From NCBI GenBank assembly GCA_963836265.1, contig CAWIIO010000006.1, positions 806,001 to 870,000 of the forward strand: 64,000 bases of DNA. Direction: 5' to 3'. The DNA is from CAIWHR01 sp963836265 (GTDB lineage Bacteria; Pseudomonadota; Gammaproteobacteria; Burkholderiales; Casimicrobiaceae). The notes beneath the pieces are model-generated. The model was not told the DNA's origin. It worked only from the letters and a program-made list of their open reading frames with translations, and searched no databases. Of the stretch, positions 8,917 to 17,980 are shown piece after piece. How positions within the stretch are numbered: the first letter of the stretch is position 1; each line of letters opens with the position of its first letter. The position numbers and the translations under genes are program-made.

Positions 8917-9789
8917 TCAGTCGTTGGTGACCTGCGGCCCTGCGTCCGGCCTGGCGCCGGGCGCAAGCTGCACGGCGGAGATGCCGGCCGCTACGATCAA
9001 CGCGATGCCGAGCCAGGAGGCGATTCCGAGCACATCGTGCCAGATCAGGATGCCGAGCGCACTCGAGAACACGATACCGCCGTATGACAGCGTCGCCGTA
9101 ACGAGCGTCTTGCCGCGACCGTACGCGCGCGTCATCGCAAGCTGGCCCGCGGTGCCCATCACCCCGACGCCAACGAGCAGCCAGACATTCTCGAGCGTCA
9201 CCGCGCTCCAGCCGGTGGGTGTCATCCAGACGAGCGCGCCCAGGAGCGAAAAGAGTGCGAAGTAGAACACGACCCGCTCGACGGGCTCGTCGGCCCTGAC
9301 GAGCTCCCGCACGTTCCAATAGGCCACCGCGGACGTCCCGCCCGAAGCGAGGCCGATGAGGCCGGCGGTGAGCTCACCCCCGGAAAAAGTCGGTTGCAGC
9401 AGCAGCACCGTGCCGGCAAAGCCGAGCCCGATCGTCAGCGTCAGCCTGGCGCCGGGGCGCTCGCGCGCGAGCCAAGCGAGCAATGCAGCGAGAAACACGG
9501 GCGAGGTGTAGTTGAGCGTCATCGCCGTCGCGACCGGAAGCACGGTCAGCGTGTAGAAGAACATGAACAGCGAGACGAAGCCCGCGACGCCGCGATGCGC
9601 GTGCATGCCGAAGCGCACCGTCTTGACCGACATCCCCGCTTTCGCTAGCAGCGCCCACGTCACCGCGAGGCTGAGGAACGACCGGTAGAACACCATTTCG
9701 GCCGCGGTGAACTCCGCTGCGCCAAGCTTGACGAACACGCCCATCAGCGCGAAGCACAGCCCGGCGGCGAGCATCCACAGGGATTGCAT
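8917..9789 (-). CDS. EamA/DMT-superfamily inner-membrane transporter
   Basis: A 290-residue polytopic membrane protein with about ten hydrophobic helices arranged as two EamA repeats (about residues 1-130 and 145-275). The start is taken at the ATG at 9789 (MQSLWML), since the upstream in-frame stretch is Arg-rich and not family-like. Substrate is unknown: the family exports amino acids or metabolites. It lies between a Rieske oxygenase and the sulfurtransferase on the same strand, but the gaps (84 and 35 bases) do not prove an operon. Confidence 0.8.
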   Translation of the reverse strand: MQSLWMLAAGLCFALMGVFVKLGAAEFTAAEMVFYRSFLSLAVTWALLAKAGMSVKTVRFGMHAHRGVAGFVSLFMFFYTLTVLPVATAMTLNYTSPVFLAALLAWLARERPGARLTLTIGLGFAGTVLLLQPTFSGGELTAGLIGLASGGTSAVAYWNVRELVRADEPVERVVFYFALFSLLGALVWMTPTGWSAVTLENVWLLVGVGVMGTAGQLAMTRAYGRGKTLVTATLSYGGIVFSSALGILIWHDVLGIASWLGIALIVAAGISAVQLAPGARPDAGPQVTND

Positions 9790-9873
9790 TGGAGATTTTG
9801 ATCGCCGTGCCAGACGCGGGCGCACCGCCCCGGCGCAGCCTTGCCGCGCCGGATGCGCGAAACGACCGGAGCC

Positions 9874-10980
9874 TCAGCGCGGCGCGATGTGCGGGTCGAG
9901 TTCGCGCCGGAGAAACTCGTGGAAGTGCTGCATCCCGTCTTCCATCGGCGACTGGTACGGCCCTTCCTCGCTCCTGCCCAGCCGGTAGAGCGCGCGGCGA
10001 CCGGCGTCCATTCGCTCCGCGATCTCGTCGTCCTCCGCCGCCGTTTCCAGATACGCCGCCTGCTCGGCCTCGACGAATTCGCGCTCGAAGAGGGCGATGT
10101 CCTCGGGGTAGTAGAACTCGACGATGTTGGTCGTGCGGTCCGGCGCGCGCGGGATCAGCGTGCTGATGACGAGCACGTGCGGATACCACTCGAGCATCAC
10201 GTTGGGATAATAGGTGAGCCAGATCGCACCGTGGCTCGGCATCTCGCCGCGATAGTAGTCGAGCACGGCCTTGTGCCAGCGCTCGTAGGTCTTGGTGCCA
10301 GCCTTGCCGAGGTTGGTGATTCCCACCGACTGCAGCGATGCCCACGGCGCGAATTCCCAGCGAAGGTCCTCGCAGGTGACGAAATGGCCGAGTCCCGGGT
10401 GGAACGGGGCGACGTGGTAGTCCTCGAGGTAGACCTCGAGGAACGATTTCCAGTTGTAGCGGCACTCGTGGATTTCGACCCGGTCGAGCATGAAGCCCGA
10501 GAAATCGAAGTCCTGCACGCCCAGCGTGGCGAGGTCCCCGCGGGCGTCGCGCTTGCCGTCGAACAGGAGTCCGTTCCAGCTGACGAGCGGCGAGCGCCCG
10601 AGGTTGAGGCAGGGCTTGTCCTCGAAATGCGGGGCGCCCAGGAGCTCCCCGCTGAGATCATAAGTCCAGCGGTGGATCGGGCAGACGATGTTGGGAACGT
10701 TGCCGCGGCCCGTGAGCATGATCGACTGCCGGTGGCGGCAAACGTTCGAGAGAAGCTCGATCCCCGTGGCATTGCGCACGAGTGCCTGCGCATTGTCGCG
10801 CCACTCGAGCGCATAGTAGTCGCCCGGCTGCGGAACCATCAACTCGTGACCCACGTAGCCGGGCGCGCGCGGAAACAGCAGTCGCTGCTCGACGTCGAAG
10901 ACCGCGGGATCGCAATACCAGGAGACCGGGAGCTGCGAGATTGCGCGCTGCAACCGCCCCGCAGTGGCGAGATTGGACAT
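9874..10980 (-). CDS. Aromatic ring-hydroxylating (Rieske) oxygenase alpha subunit
   Basis: A 368-residue protein with an N-terminal Rieske [2Fe-2S] domain (C81-x-H83 ... C100-x2-H103) and a mononuclear-iron domain containing DYHVAPFH, the usual His-x4-His ligand pair. The start ATG at 10980 has GGAAGAG upstream on the minus strand. No beta subunit, ferredoxin or reductase gene is adjacent, so the partner must be elsewhere. The same kind of stand-alone oxygenase is common beside xseB-ispA-dxs in Betaproteobacteria, where its substrate is unknown; a carnitine- or choline-type role is possible but unproven. Confidence 0.8.
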   Translation of the reverse strand: MSNLATAGRLQRAISQLPVSWYCDPAVFDVEQRLLFPRAPGYVGHELMVPQPGDYYALEWRDNAQALVRNATGIELLSNVCRHRQSIMLTGRGNVPNIVCPIHRWTYDLSGELLGAPHFEDKPCLNLGRSPLVSWNGLLFDGKRDARGDLATLGVQDFDFSGFMLDRVEIHECRYNWKSFLEVYLEDYHVAPFHPGLGHFVTCEDLRWEFAPWASLQSVGITNLGKAGTKTYERWHKAVLDYYRGEMPSHGAIWLTYYPNVMLEWYPHVLVISTLIPRAPDRTTNIVEFYYPEDIALFEREFVEAEQAAYLETAAEDDEIAERMDAGRRALYRLGRSEEGPYQSPMEDGMQHFHEFLRRELDPHIAPR

Positions 10981-11293
10981 GTCGTGCTCTTCCTTCTCGT
11001 GATGAATTACAACCAACCCAACCCAACAACCCGGGACGATTACGGCGGTTATTTGCCGCCCCGGACCGCCATGCTAAGTCGGCCGCACGAGTGGATCGTG
11101 GAAGGCCGCGTCGCCAAAACGTGTTAGTATAACGATCCCCGCCGAGCGGGGCAATATCGTAAGGAAATCAGAGACAAAGGACGGTTTCTTTCGGTCCGAT
11201 TCGCGCCGGCGATGTGCTGCTCCGACGGGCCACCTCGCCGTCGGGGCGCTGCGAAAGCGCTGGATCGACACGACCGGAAACCCCCGAATTTCC
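10981..11293. other. 313-bp divergent intergenic region between the Rieske oxygenase and xseB
   Basis: No gene seen. It must hold promoters for both flanking transcripts. The plus-strand signal is near 11124-11151, where a GTTAGTATAAC inverted repeat is followed by a short CCCCGC-CGA-GCGGGG hairpin. The oxygenase side carries a C/A-rich stretch around 11010-11035. Confidence 0.6.
11124..11151 (+). promoter_or_regulatory. Likely -10 region and leader hairpin for the xseB-ispA-dxs transcript
   Basis: TAGTATAAC provides a TATAAC/TAGTAT -10 candidate at 11126-11133, with no good -35. It is followed at once by a CCCCGC/GCGGGG stem (11137-11142 with 11146-11151, three-base loop). The hairpin would form at the very 5' end of the mRNA and could stabilise it. 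Confidence 0.4.
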
Positions 11294-11548
11294 ATGGGTG
11301 AGACCCCCGACGCCCCCGCAAGTTTCGAAGCGGCACTCGCCGAGCTCGAGGCGATCGTCGCGACGATGGAAAGCGGGGAGCTGCCGCTCAAGGAATCGCT
11401 TGCCGCCTACAAACGCGGGGCGGCGCTACTCCAGTTCTGCCAGGCGACGCTGAAGGATGCGGAACAGCAGGTCGAGGTGCTGGAAAAGGGCGCGCTCAAA
11501 GCCTTCCAGTCCGCGGACGTCGGGGGCGCCGGCAACCATGAATCCTGA
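11294..11548 (+). CDS. xseB: Exodeoxyribonuclease VII small subunit
   Basis: An 84-residue helical subunit of exonuclease VII, which degrades single-stranded DNA with the large subunit XseA (not in this window). The conserved FEAALAELEAIVATMESGELPL region fits the family, as does the short length. It is the first gene of the xseB-ispA-dxs operon and overlaps ispA by 11 bases, implying translational coupling. The xseB-ispA-dxs order is standard in proteobacteria. Confidence 0.92.
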   Translation: MGETPDAPASFEAALAELEAIVATMESGELPLKESLAAYKRGAALLQFCQATLKDAEQQVEVLEKGALKAFQSADVGGAGNHES

Positions 11549-12425
11549 TGTCGCCTTTGCCGTTTGGTGCGGCGAGCGGCAACGACGGATCGAGCACGTG
11601 CTCGACCGCGCGCTGCCCGCCGCGACGGCTCCCTCCGATTCGCTCCACCGGGCCATGCGCTACGCGGTGCTTGGCGGGGGCAAACGGATGCGGCCGCTGC
11701 TCGCCTACGCCGCGGGCGAGGTCACCGGCGCGAATCCCGACGTCGTCGATGCCGCCGCGGCCGCGGTCGAGTTCGTCCACGCGTACTCACTCGTCCACGA
11801 CGATCTCCCTTGCATGGACGACGATACGCTCCGACGCGGCAAGCCCACCTGCCATGTCGCGTTCGGCGAAGCGACAGCGCTGCTGGCCGGTGACGCGCTC
11901 CAGGCGCTGGCGTTCGAAGTGCTGGCCGGCGGCAGCCTGCCGGACGCCGCGCGCGCCGGTCGTGTTCTCGCCGCGGCCTCCGGATCGCGCGGCATGGCCG
12001 GCGGCCAGGCGATCGATCTCGCCGCGGTCGGCGCGGCCCTCACGCTGTCCGAGCTGGAGACGATGCACGCGCGGAAGACCGGCGCGCTGATCCGGGCCGC
12101 GGTCGACCTCGGCGCCACGTGCGGCCGGACGCTCACCGGCGCCGAGGCGGCGGCGCTCGATGCCTACGCACTTGCAGCGGGACTTGCGTTTCAGGTCGTC
12201 GACGACGTGCTCGACGTCGAAGGCTCCGCCGCATCGCTCGGCAAGACCGCCGGCAAGGACGCGGCGCAGGGCAAGCCGACGTTCGTCTCGCTTGCCGGCC
12301 TCGCGCAGGCAAAGGAACGCGCGGAGGCGTTGCGCGTCGAAGCTCAGACCGCCCTGGTGTCGTTCGGGCCCGGCGCGCGGCGCCTGGCCGAGCTCGCCGA
12401 CTGGATCGTGCTGCGCACGCGCTGA
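11538..12425 (+). CDS. ispA: Farnesyl diphosphate synthase (polyprenyl synthetase)
   Basis: A 295-residue trans-prenyltransferase that condenses IPP with DMAPP and GPP to farnesyl diphosphate. The first aspartate-rich motif is DDLPCMDDD, the second DDVLD, and GGKRMRP is the usual IPP-binding segment. Start at the ATG at 11538, inside the end of xseB. Its neighbour dxs makes the precursor pathway's first intermediate, so the operon supplies isoprenoids for quinones and undecaprenyl carriers. Confidence 0.95.
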   Translation: MNPDVAFAVWCGERQRRIEHVLDRALPAATAPSDSLHRAMRYAVLGGGKRMRPLLAYAAGEVTGANPDVVDAAAAAVEFVHAYSLVHDDLPCMDDDTLRRGKPTCHVAFGEATALLAGDALQALAFEVLAGGSLPDAARAGRVLAAASGSRGMAGGQAIDLAAVGAALTLSELETMHARKTGALIRAAVDLGATCGRTLTGAEAAALDAYALAAGLAFQVVDDVLDVEGSAASLGKTAGKDAAQGKPTFVSLAGLAQAKERAEALRVEAQTALVSFGPGARRLAELADWIVLRTR

Positions 12426-12426
12426 C

Positions 12427-14316
12427 ATGTACCCGTTGCTCGAACGGATCGATTCTCCAGAGGCGCTCCGCAGGCTCGACCGGGAAGAGCTGCCACAGCT
12501 CGTTCACGAGCTGCGGGCCTTCCTGCTCACCTCGGTGGCGCAGACGGGCGGGCACTTGTCGTCGAACCTCGGCACGGTCGAGCTCACCGTCGCGGTGCAT
12601 TACGTGTTCGACACCCCGCATGACCGCCTCGTCTGGGACGTCGGCCACCAGACCTACGCGCACAAGATCCTGACCGGCCGGCGGGGCGCCATGAACCGGC
12701 TGCGGATGGCGGGCGGCCCCTCAGGATTCCCGCGGCGCACGGAGTCCGAATACGACACGTTCGGCACCGCGCATTCGTCGACGTCGATCTCGGCCGCGCT
12801 CGGGATGGCGATCGCCGCGCAGCGTCTCGGCGAAACCCGCCAGGTCGTCGCGGTGATCGGCGACGGTGCAATGAGCGCCGGGATGGCATTCGAGGCGCTG
12901 AACAACGCCGGCGCCGCCCACGCCGATCTGCTCGTGATCCTGAACGACAACGAAATGTCGATTTCGGAACCGGTCGGCGCGCTCAATTCTTACCTCGCGA
13001 AGCTTCTGTCGTCGCGCTTCTACAACTCGATGCGCCGCGGCGGCAAGGAAGTGCTGTCCAGGGTTCCTCCGGTGAAGGAGCTCGCCAAGCGCTGGGAAGA
13101 GCACATGAAAGGGATGGTGCTGCCCGGCACGCTGTTCGAGGAGTTCGGTTTCAATTACATCGGTCCGATCGACGGCCACGACATCGACACGCTCGTGCGC
13201 ACGCTCGGGAACGTCAAGGAGCTCAAGGGCCCGCAGCTGCTGCACGTCATCACTCGAAAGGGTTACGGCTACGCGCGCGCCGAGGACGATCCGATCCTCT
13301 ACCACGGCGTCACGAAGTTCGATCCGGCGGTCGGCTACGCGCCCAAGTCCGCGAGCAAGCCGCCGTACTCGCAGATCTTCGGCGACTGGCTGTGCGACAT
13401 CGCAGCGCGGGACGAGCGCGTCATCGGGATCACGCCGGCGATGCGCGAGGGCTCCGGGCTCGTGCGCTTCTCGCAGGAGTACCCGGCGCGCTACTTCGAC
13501 GTGGGCATCGCCGAGCAGCACGCGGTGACGTTCGCCGCGGGTCTCGCCTGCGCGGGGCTGAAGCCGGTCGTCGCGATCTACTCGACCTTCCTGCAACGCG
13601 CGTACGATCAGCTGATCCACGACGTCGCGCTGCAGAGACTTCCGGTCGTGTTTGCGATCGATCGCGCGGGCATCGTCGGCGCTGACGGCGCCACGCATAT
13701 TGGCGCCTTCGATCTGTCGTACCTCCGCTGCGTGCCCAACATGACGGTCATGGCGCCCGCGGACGAAAACGAATGTCGCCAGATGCTCTACACGGGCTTC
13801 ACCCTCGACACGCCGTCGGCCATCCGCTATCCACGCGGGGCGGGGTCCGGAGTGGTCGCGGCGGCGGAGATGACGGCGATCCCGATTGGCCGCGGAGAGA
13901 TCCGCCGCGTGAGCGCGCGTCGCGCGAACCGCATCGCGATTCTCTCGTTCGGCGCCATGCTGCGCCACGCGCTCGCGGCAGCCGAGGATCTCGACGCGAC
14001 CGTCGCGAACATGCGGTTCGTCAAACCGCTCGACGTGGCGCTGGCGGTGCAGCTCGCGCGCGAGCACGATGCGGTTGTCACCGTCGAGGAAAACGTGGTC
14101 ATGGGCGGCGCGGGGAGCGCCGTTGCCGAGGCGCTGGCCGGCGAGGGTGTCGTGACTCCCGTCTTGCATCTGGGTCTGCCCGACGCGTTCCTCGACCACG
14201 GCGACCCCGCGCAACTCCTCGCCGAGTGCGGGCTCGATGCCGCCGGGATCGTGAAAGCCGTTCAAAGCCGGTTCGGCCAGCGCCGCCCGGAGGTCGTCCG
14301 GAAGCCCGCGGCGTAG
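12427..14316 (+). CDS. dxs: 1-deoxy-D-xylulose-5-phosphate synthase
   Basis: A 629-residue thiamine-diphosphate enzyme that condenses pyruvate and glyceraldehyde 3-phosphate, the entry step of the MEP pathway. The ThDP motif GDGAMSAGM...NN is near residues 142-168, and the transketolase-type DVGIAEQHAV segment lies in the second domain. It starts one base after the ispA stop. Length is normal. The frame stays open upstream through ispA, but the conserved N-terminus begins at this ATG. Confidence 0.96.
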   Translation: MYPLLERIDSPEALRRLDREELPQLVHELRAFLLTSVAQTGGHLSSNLGTVELTVAVHYVFDTPHDRLVWDVGHQTYAHKILTGRRGAMNRLRMAGGPSGFPRRTESEYDTFGTAHSSTSISAALGMAIAAQRLGETRQVVAVIGDGAMSAGMAFEALNNAGAAHADLLVILNDNEMSISEPVGALNSYLAKLLSSRFYNSMRRGGKEVLSRVPPVKELAKRWEEHMKGMVLPGTLFEEFGFNYIGPIDGHDIDTLVRTLGNVKELKGPQLLHVITRKGYGYARAEDDPILYHGVTKFDPAVGYAPKSASKPPYSQIFGDWLCDIAARDERVIGITPAMREGSGLVRFSQEYPARYFDVGIAEQHAVTFAAGLACAGLKPVVAIYSTFLQRAYDQLIHDVALQRLPVVFAIDRAGIVGADGATHIGAFDLSYLRCVPNMTVMAPADENECRQMLYTGFTLDTPSAIRYPRGAGSGVVAAAEMTAIPIGRGEIRRVSARRANRIAILSFGAMLRHALAAAEDLDATVANMRFVKPLDVALAVQLAREHDAVVTVEENVVMGGAGSAVAEALAGEGVVTPVLHLGLPDAFLDHGDPAQLLAECGLDAAGIVKAVQSRFGQRRPEVVRKPAA

Positions 14317-14344
14317 CGGCGGGCCGTTCGTTTAGAATCGTCTC

Positions 14345-15163
14345 ATGAACCGGCCGGAGCGCCCGCAGACGCTGTTCCCGATTGCCGACGTCCAGTCGGG
14401 GCGGGACGAGCGCAACATCGCAATCGACCAGGTGGGCATCCGCGGCCTCAGATATCCTTTGCTGTTCGTCGACGCCGACGGCATCGCGCAGCCGACGATC
14501 GCGGTGTGCAACGTCTACGTCGCGCTGCCCGAGAACCGCAAGGGCACGCACATGTCGCGGCTGGTCGCGCTGCTCGAATCGCGCAGTGCGCCGGGCGAAC
14601 CGCCGCTGTCGGTTGCGACTTTTCGCGAGCTCCTCGATGGGCTCGTCGTGCTCCTCGAGGCACCGGGCGGACGGATCGAAATCGCGTTCCCGTTCTTCCT
14701 CAAGAAGTTGGCGCCGGTATCGGGGGTCGCGAGCCGACTCGACTACGAGGTACGTATCTGCGGCGAGCTCGACGGCGGCGAATTCCGACAGCTGTTGACG
14801 GTGGCGGTTCCGGTGACCTCGCTTTGTCCGTGCTCGAAGGAGATCTCCGAATACGGCGCGCACAACCAGCGCTCGCTGGTGACCATTTCCGTGCGGCCGG
14901 CGGCCCTCGTGTCGCTGACCGAGCTTATCCGTATCGCGGAAGATGAAGCCTCGTGCGAGCTCTACGGGCTCTTGAAGCGTGCCGACGAAAAATACGTGAC
15001 CGAGTACGCCTACAACAACCCGAAATTCGTCGAGGACCTGGTGCGCGGCGTCGCGGCACGGCTCGCCGCCGATCCGCGGGTCGTCGGATTCGCAGTCGAA
15101 GCGGAGAACTTCGAGTCGATCCACAACCATTCCGCCTACGCGCGGATCGCGCGCGGCCTGTAG
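14345..15163 (+). CDS. folE2: GTP cyclohydrolase FolE2 (type IB)
   Basis: A 272-residue GCYH-IB enzyme that turns GTP into 7,8-dihydroneopterin triphosphate for folate (and possibly queuosine) synthesis. The catalytic cysteine region VTSLCPCSKEIS (about residues 157-168) is intact, along with the family's HNQRS motif. Unlike FolE, this type can use other divalent metals than zinc. A TTTAGAAT -10-like box lies only 7-8 bases before the ATG, so the mRNA may be nearly leaderless. It is 28 bases after dxs. Confidence 0.94.
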   Translation: MNRPERPQTLFPIADVQSGRDERNIAIDQVGIRGLRYPLLFVDADGIAQPTIAVCNVYVALPENRKGTHMSRLVALLESRSAPGEPPLSVATFRELLDGLVVLLEAPGGRIEIAFPFFLKKLAPVSGVASRLDYEVRICGELDGGEFRQLLTVAVPVTSLCPCSKEISEYGAHNQRSLVTISVRPAALVSLTELIRIAEDEASCELYGLLKRADEKYVTEYAYNNPKFVEDLVRGVAARLAADPRVVGFAVEAENFESIHNHSAYARIARGL

Positions 15164-15433
15164 CGGAGCGCGTTCCGCCACGGCCTCCGCGCGGCCAAAT
15201 CAATCGCGAGGCCAAGCCGTCGGCCGCCAGCGTCGTCGGCCTCCTCCCTCGCGGCGATTCGCGATTGCTCCGATCCCCTGCGCTTCGCGCTCGGGTCGCA
15301 TCGCCATCCCGAGAGCGCCGCACTTCCGAGCTTACGCCGCGGTCTTCGAGCCGGCGCGAGAATGCGCAATCGGCACTGCACGGCGACTGATAAAATCCAG
15401 TCCAATCGCAGGCGCACTCCCCAGCCGACGCCG

Positions 15434-16141
15434 ATGCTTCCCGTTGCTATCTTCCGTTTTTCGCCAACCGAGGGCCCCGCGTATTTTGCCGACTGGCTCG
15501 ATGCCCGCGGCATTCCCTGGCAGACGATCGCGATCGATGCCGGCGCGCGGGTGCCCGCGGATCCGCGGGCTTTCGCCGGCATCGCGATGATGGGCGGGCC
15601 GATGAGCGTCAACGATGCGCTGCCTTGGCTCGAGCCTCTTTCATCGTTGCTGCGCGACGCGGTGGCGACGGAAGTACCGGTCATCGGCCATTGCCTCGGA
15701 GGGCAATTGCTGGCGAAAGCGATGGGCGCCCCGGTGATGCCGGCAGCGGCTCCGGAAATCGGCTGGATCGACGTGGCCGCGACCGATCCCGCGGTGCAGC
15801 GCGAGTGGTTCGGAGGCCGCGGCGCGTTCACGTCGTTCCAATGGCATTACGAGGCGTTCGGGCTGCCGGCGGGTGCCAAGCGCGTGCTGTCGAACGCCCA
15901 CAACGAAAACCAGGCGTACGTGATCGACGAGCGTCACATCGGCCTCCAGTGCCACGTCGAAATGACGCAAGATCTCGTTCTGACCTGGCTTTCCACCGGG
16001 ATGACCGAGCTGCCGCGGGACTCATCGGCGGCGGCGCAATCCGAGAGCGACATCCGCCATGACCTCGCCGCGCGCGTTGCCGCGCTCAATGCGGTCGCAA
16101 ACGACGTGTATGCGCGGTGGGCGACGAGATTGCCGCGATAG
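15434..16141 (+). CDS. Class I glutamine amidotransferase-like protein
   Basis: A 235-residue GATase1 fold protein. The nucleophile elbow GHCLGGQ holds C87, and H174 and E176 (CHVEM) complete a catalytic triad. It resembles GMP-synthase-like stand-alone amidotransferases rather than GuaA itself, since no synthetase domain follows. The in-frame start ATG at 15434 is three codons before the conserved strand. A TGATAAAAT -10-like box is at about 15390. It is only three bases before mutL, so it is probably cotranscribed. The acceptor substrate is unknown. Confidence 0.8.
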   Translation: MLPVAIFRFSPTEGPAYFADWLDARGIPWQTIAIDAGARVPADPRAFAGIAMMGGPMSVNDALPWLEPLSSLLRDAVATEVPVIGHCLGGQLLAKAMGAPVMPAAAPEIGWIDVAATDPAVQREWFGGRGAFTSFQWHYEAFGLPAGAKRVLSNAHNENQAYVIDERHIGLQCHVEMTQDLVLTWLSTGMTELPRDSSAAAQSESDIRHDLAARVAALNAVANDVYARWATRLPR

Positions 16142-16144
16142 ACG

Positions 16145-17950
16145 ATGCCGGCGATCCTCGCGCTCCCCGATCACCTGATCAACCAGATCGCCGCCGGCGA
16201 GGTCGTCGAGCGACCCGCGGCGGCGCTGAAGGAACTGCTCGAAAACTCGCTCGACTCGGGCGCGACGCAGATCGACGTCGATCTCGCCGGCGGCGGGATC
16301 CAGCGCATCCGCGTGGCCGACAACGGCGCGGGCATCGAGCGTGAGGAATTGGCGCTCGCCGTCGCGCGCCATGCGACCTCGAAGCTCGCGACGGCCGCTG
16401 ATCTGGAAGCGATCGCGACGCTGGGCTTTCGCGGCGAGGCGCTCGCATCGGTCGCCGCAGTCTCGCGCTTCGTGCTCGCCTCGCGTGCCGCCGGCCGGCC
16501 GCACGCCTGGCGGATCGAAGTGGACGGCGGCAGCGTGGGGACCGTGGCGCCCGCGGCGCTCGCCGCGGGCACCACGGTTACGGTGCAGGAGCTCTACTAC
16601 AACACGCCCGCGCGGCGAAAATTCCTGCGCACCGAGGCCACCGAGTGGGGACACTGCGATGAGGCGTTTCGGCGAATCGCGCTCGCGTATCCGGACGTCG
16701 GCTTCACGCTGCAGCACAACGCGCGCGTCGTGCACCGGCTGCTCGCGCAGGGACCCCGCGCGCGGGTCGAGGCGCTGCTCCCCGCCGGCTTCGTCGAAAG
16801 CGCCGCGCCCGTCGACGCCCGCGGCGGGCCGCTTGCGATCGCGGGCTTCGCAGTACGCCCTGCGTATGCGGCAGCGGCCGCGGGCCAGTACGCGTTCGTC
16901 AACGGCCGTTACGTGCGCGATCGCGTGCTCGCGCACGCGCTGCGTGAAGCCTACCGCGACGTGCTGCATCACGACCGGCAGCCGGTGTACGTGCTGTGGC
17001 TGACCGTCGATCCGCGCCTGGTCGACGTCAACGTTCACCCGCAGAAGACCGAGGTGCGCTTCCGCGAGTCGGGCGCGGTTCACGAGTTCGTCCGCCGTGC
17101 GGTGCAACGCGCGCTCGCGGCGACCGGCGCCCTGCAGCCCGCGGTTTCCGCCGCCGACAAGCTCGGCCTAGCGGCCGCGCGCACGCCGCCGCTCGCGCCG
17201 TCGACGCACGAGCCCGCCGCGCCGCTGCGGCCATTCTCCTACGTCGCGCCGCAACAGGGCGCGATGATGCTTCCGGCCGGCGAATCGACGGCGTTCTACG
17301 CGCGACTGTTCGGCAAGCGCGAGCCGGCCGTGGACGACGACGGGCCCGACCTCCCGGACACCGGTGACACCGAGCCGCTCGGATTCGCGCTGGCGCAGCT
17401 CCACGGCGTCTACGTGCTCGCGCAGAACCGCGCCGGACTGGTGCTGATCGATATGCACGCGGCGCATGAGCGGATCGTCTACGAGCGGATGAAGTCCGCG
17501 GAGGCCGGGCGGGTGCCGATCCAGCCGCTGCTCGTCCCGGCAACGTTCGCGGCAACGCCGCTCGAGGTCGCGAGCGCCGACGAGCATGCCGAGGCGCTCG
17601 ACACGCTGGGCTTCGCGATCACCGCGATCGGACCTTCGACGCTCGCGGTGCGCGGCATCCCGGCGCCGCTCGCCGATGCGGACGCGGCGACGCTCGCCAG
17701 GGCCGTGCTGTCCGAGTTGCGCGAGTACGGCGGCAGCGAAGTGCTCGTGGCGCATCGCGACGAGCTCTTGTCGACGATCGCCTGTCACGCGGCGGTGCGC
17801 GCCAATCGCAGCCTCACCGTGCCGGAAATGAACGCCCTGCTGCGCGAAATGGAAGCCACCGAACGCGCAGGCCAATGCAATCACGGCCGGCCGACGTGGT
17901 ATCAGCTCGCTCTCGCGGATCTCGACAAGCTGTTCATGCGCGGTCGCTGA
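16145..17950 (+). CDS. mutL: DNA mismatch repair protein MutL
   Basis: A 601-residue GHKL ATPase that couples mismatch recognition by MutS to strand removal. N-terminal motifs ENSLDSGA, DNGAGI and GFRGEAL are intact. In the C-terminal half DMHAAHERIVYE is a one-residue variant of the DQHAx2Ex4E endonuclease motif, so this MutL probably nicks DNA itself, as in methyl-independent repair systems without MutH. The linker (about 330-400) is Ala/Pro-rich. It sits between a glutamine amidotransferase and miaA; mutL-miaA is a widespread pair. Confidence 0.96.
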   Translation: MPAILALPDHLINQIAAGEVVERPAAALKELLENSLDSGATQIDVDLAGGGIQRIRVADNGAGIEREELALAVARHATSKLATAADLEAIATLGFRGEALASVAAVSRFVLASRAAGRPHAWRIEVDGGSVGTVAPAALAAGTTVTVQELYYNTPARRKFLRTEATEWGHCDEAFRRIALAYPDVGFTLQHNARVVHRLLAQGPRARVEALLPAGFVESAAPVDARGGPLAIAGFAVRPAYAAAAAGQYAFVNGRYVRDRVLAHALREAYRDVLHHDRQPVYVLWLTVDPRLVDVNVHPQKTEVRFRESGAVHEFVRRAVQRALAATGALQPAVSAADKLGLAAARTPPLAPSTHEPAAPLRPFSYVAPQQGAMMLPAGESTAFYARLFGKREPAVDDDGPDLPDTGDTEPLGFALAQLHGVYVLAQNRAGLVLIDMHAAHERIVYERMKSAEAGRVPIQPLLVPATFAATPLEVASADEHAEALDTLGFAITAIGPSTLAVRGIPAPLADADAATLARAVLSELREYGGSEVLVAHRDELLSTIACHAAVRANRSLTVPEMNALLREMEATERAGQCNHGRPTWYQLALADLDKLFMRGR

Positions 17951-17980
17951 ACACGGCAGCGGCCCTGGCGCGGACGGCCC

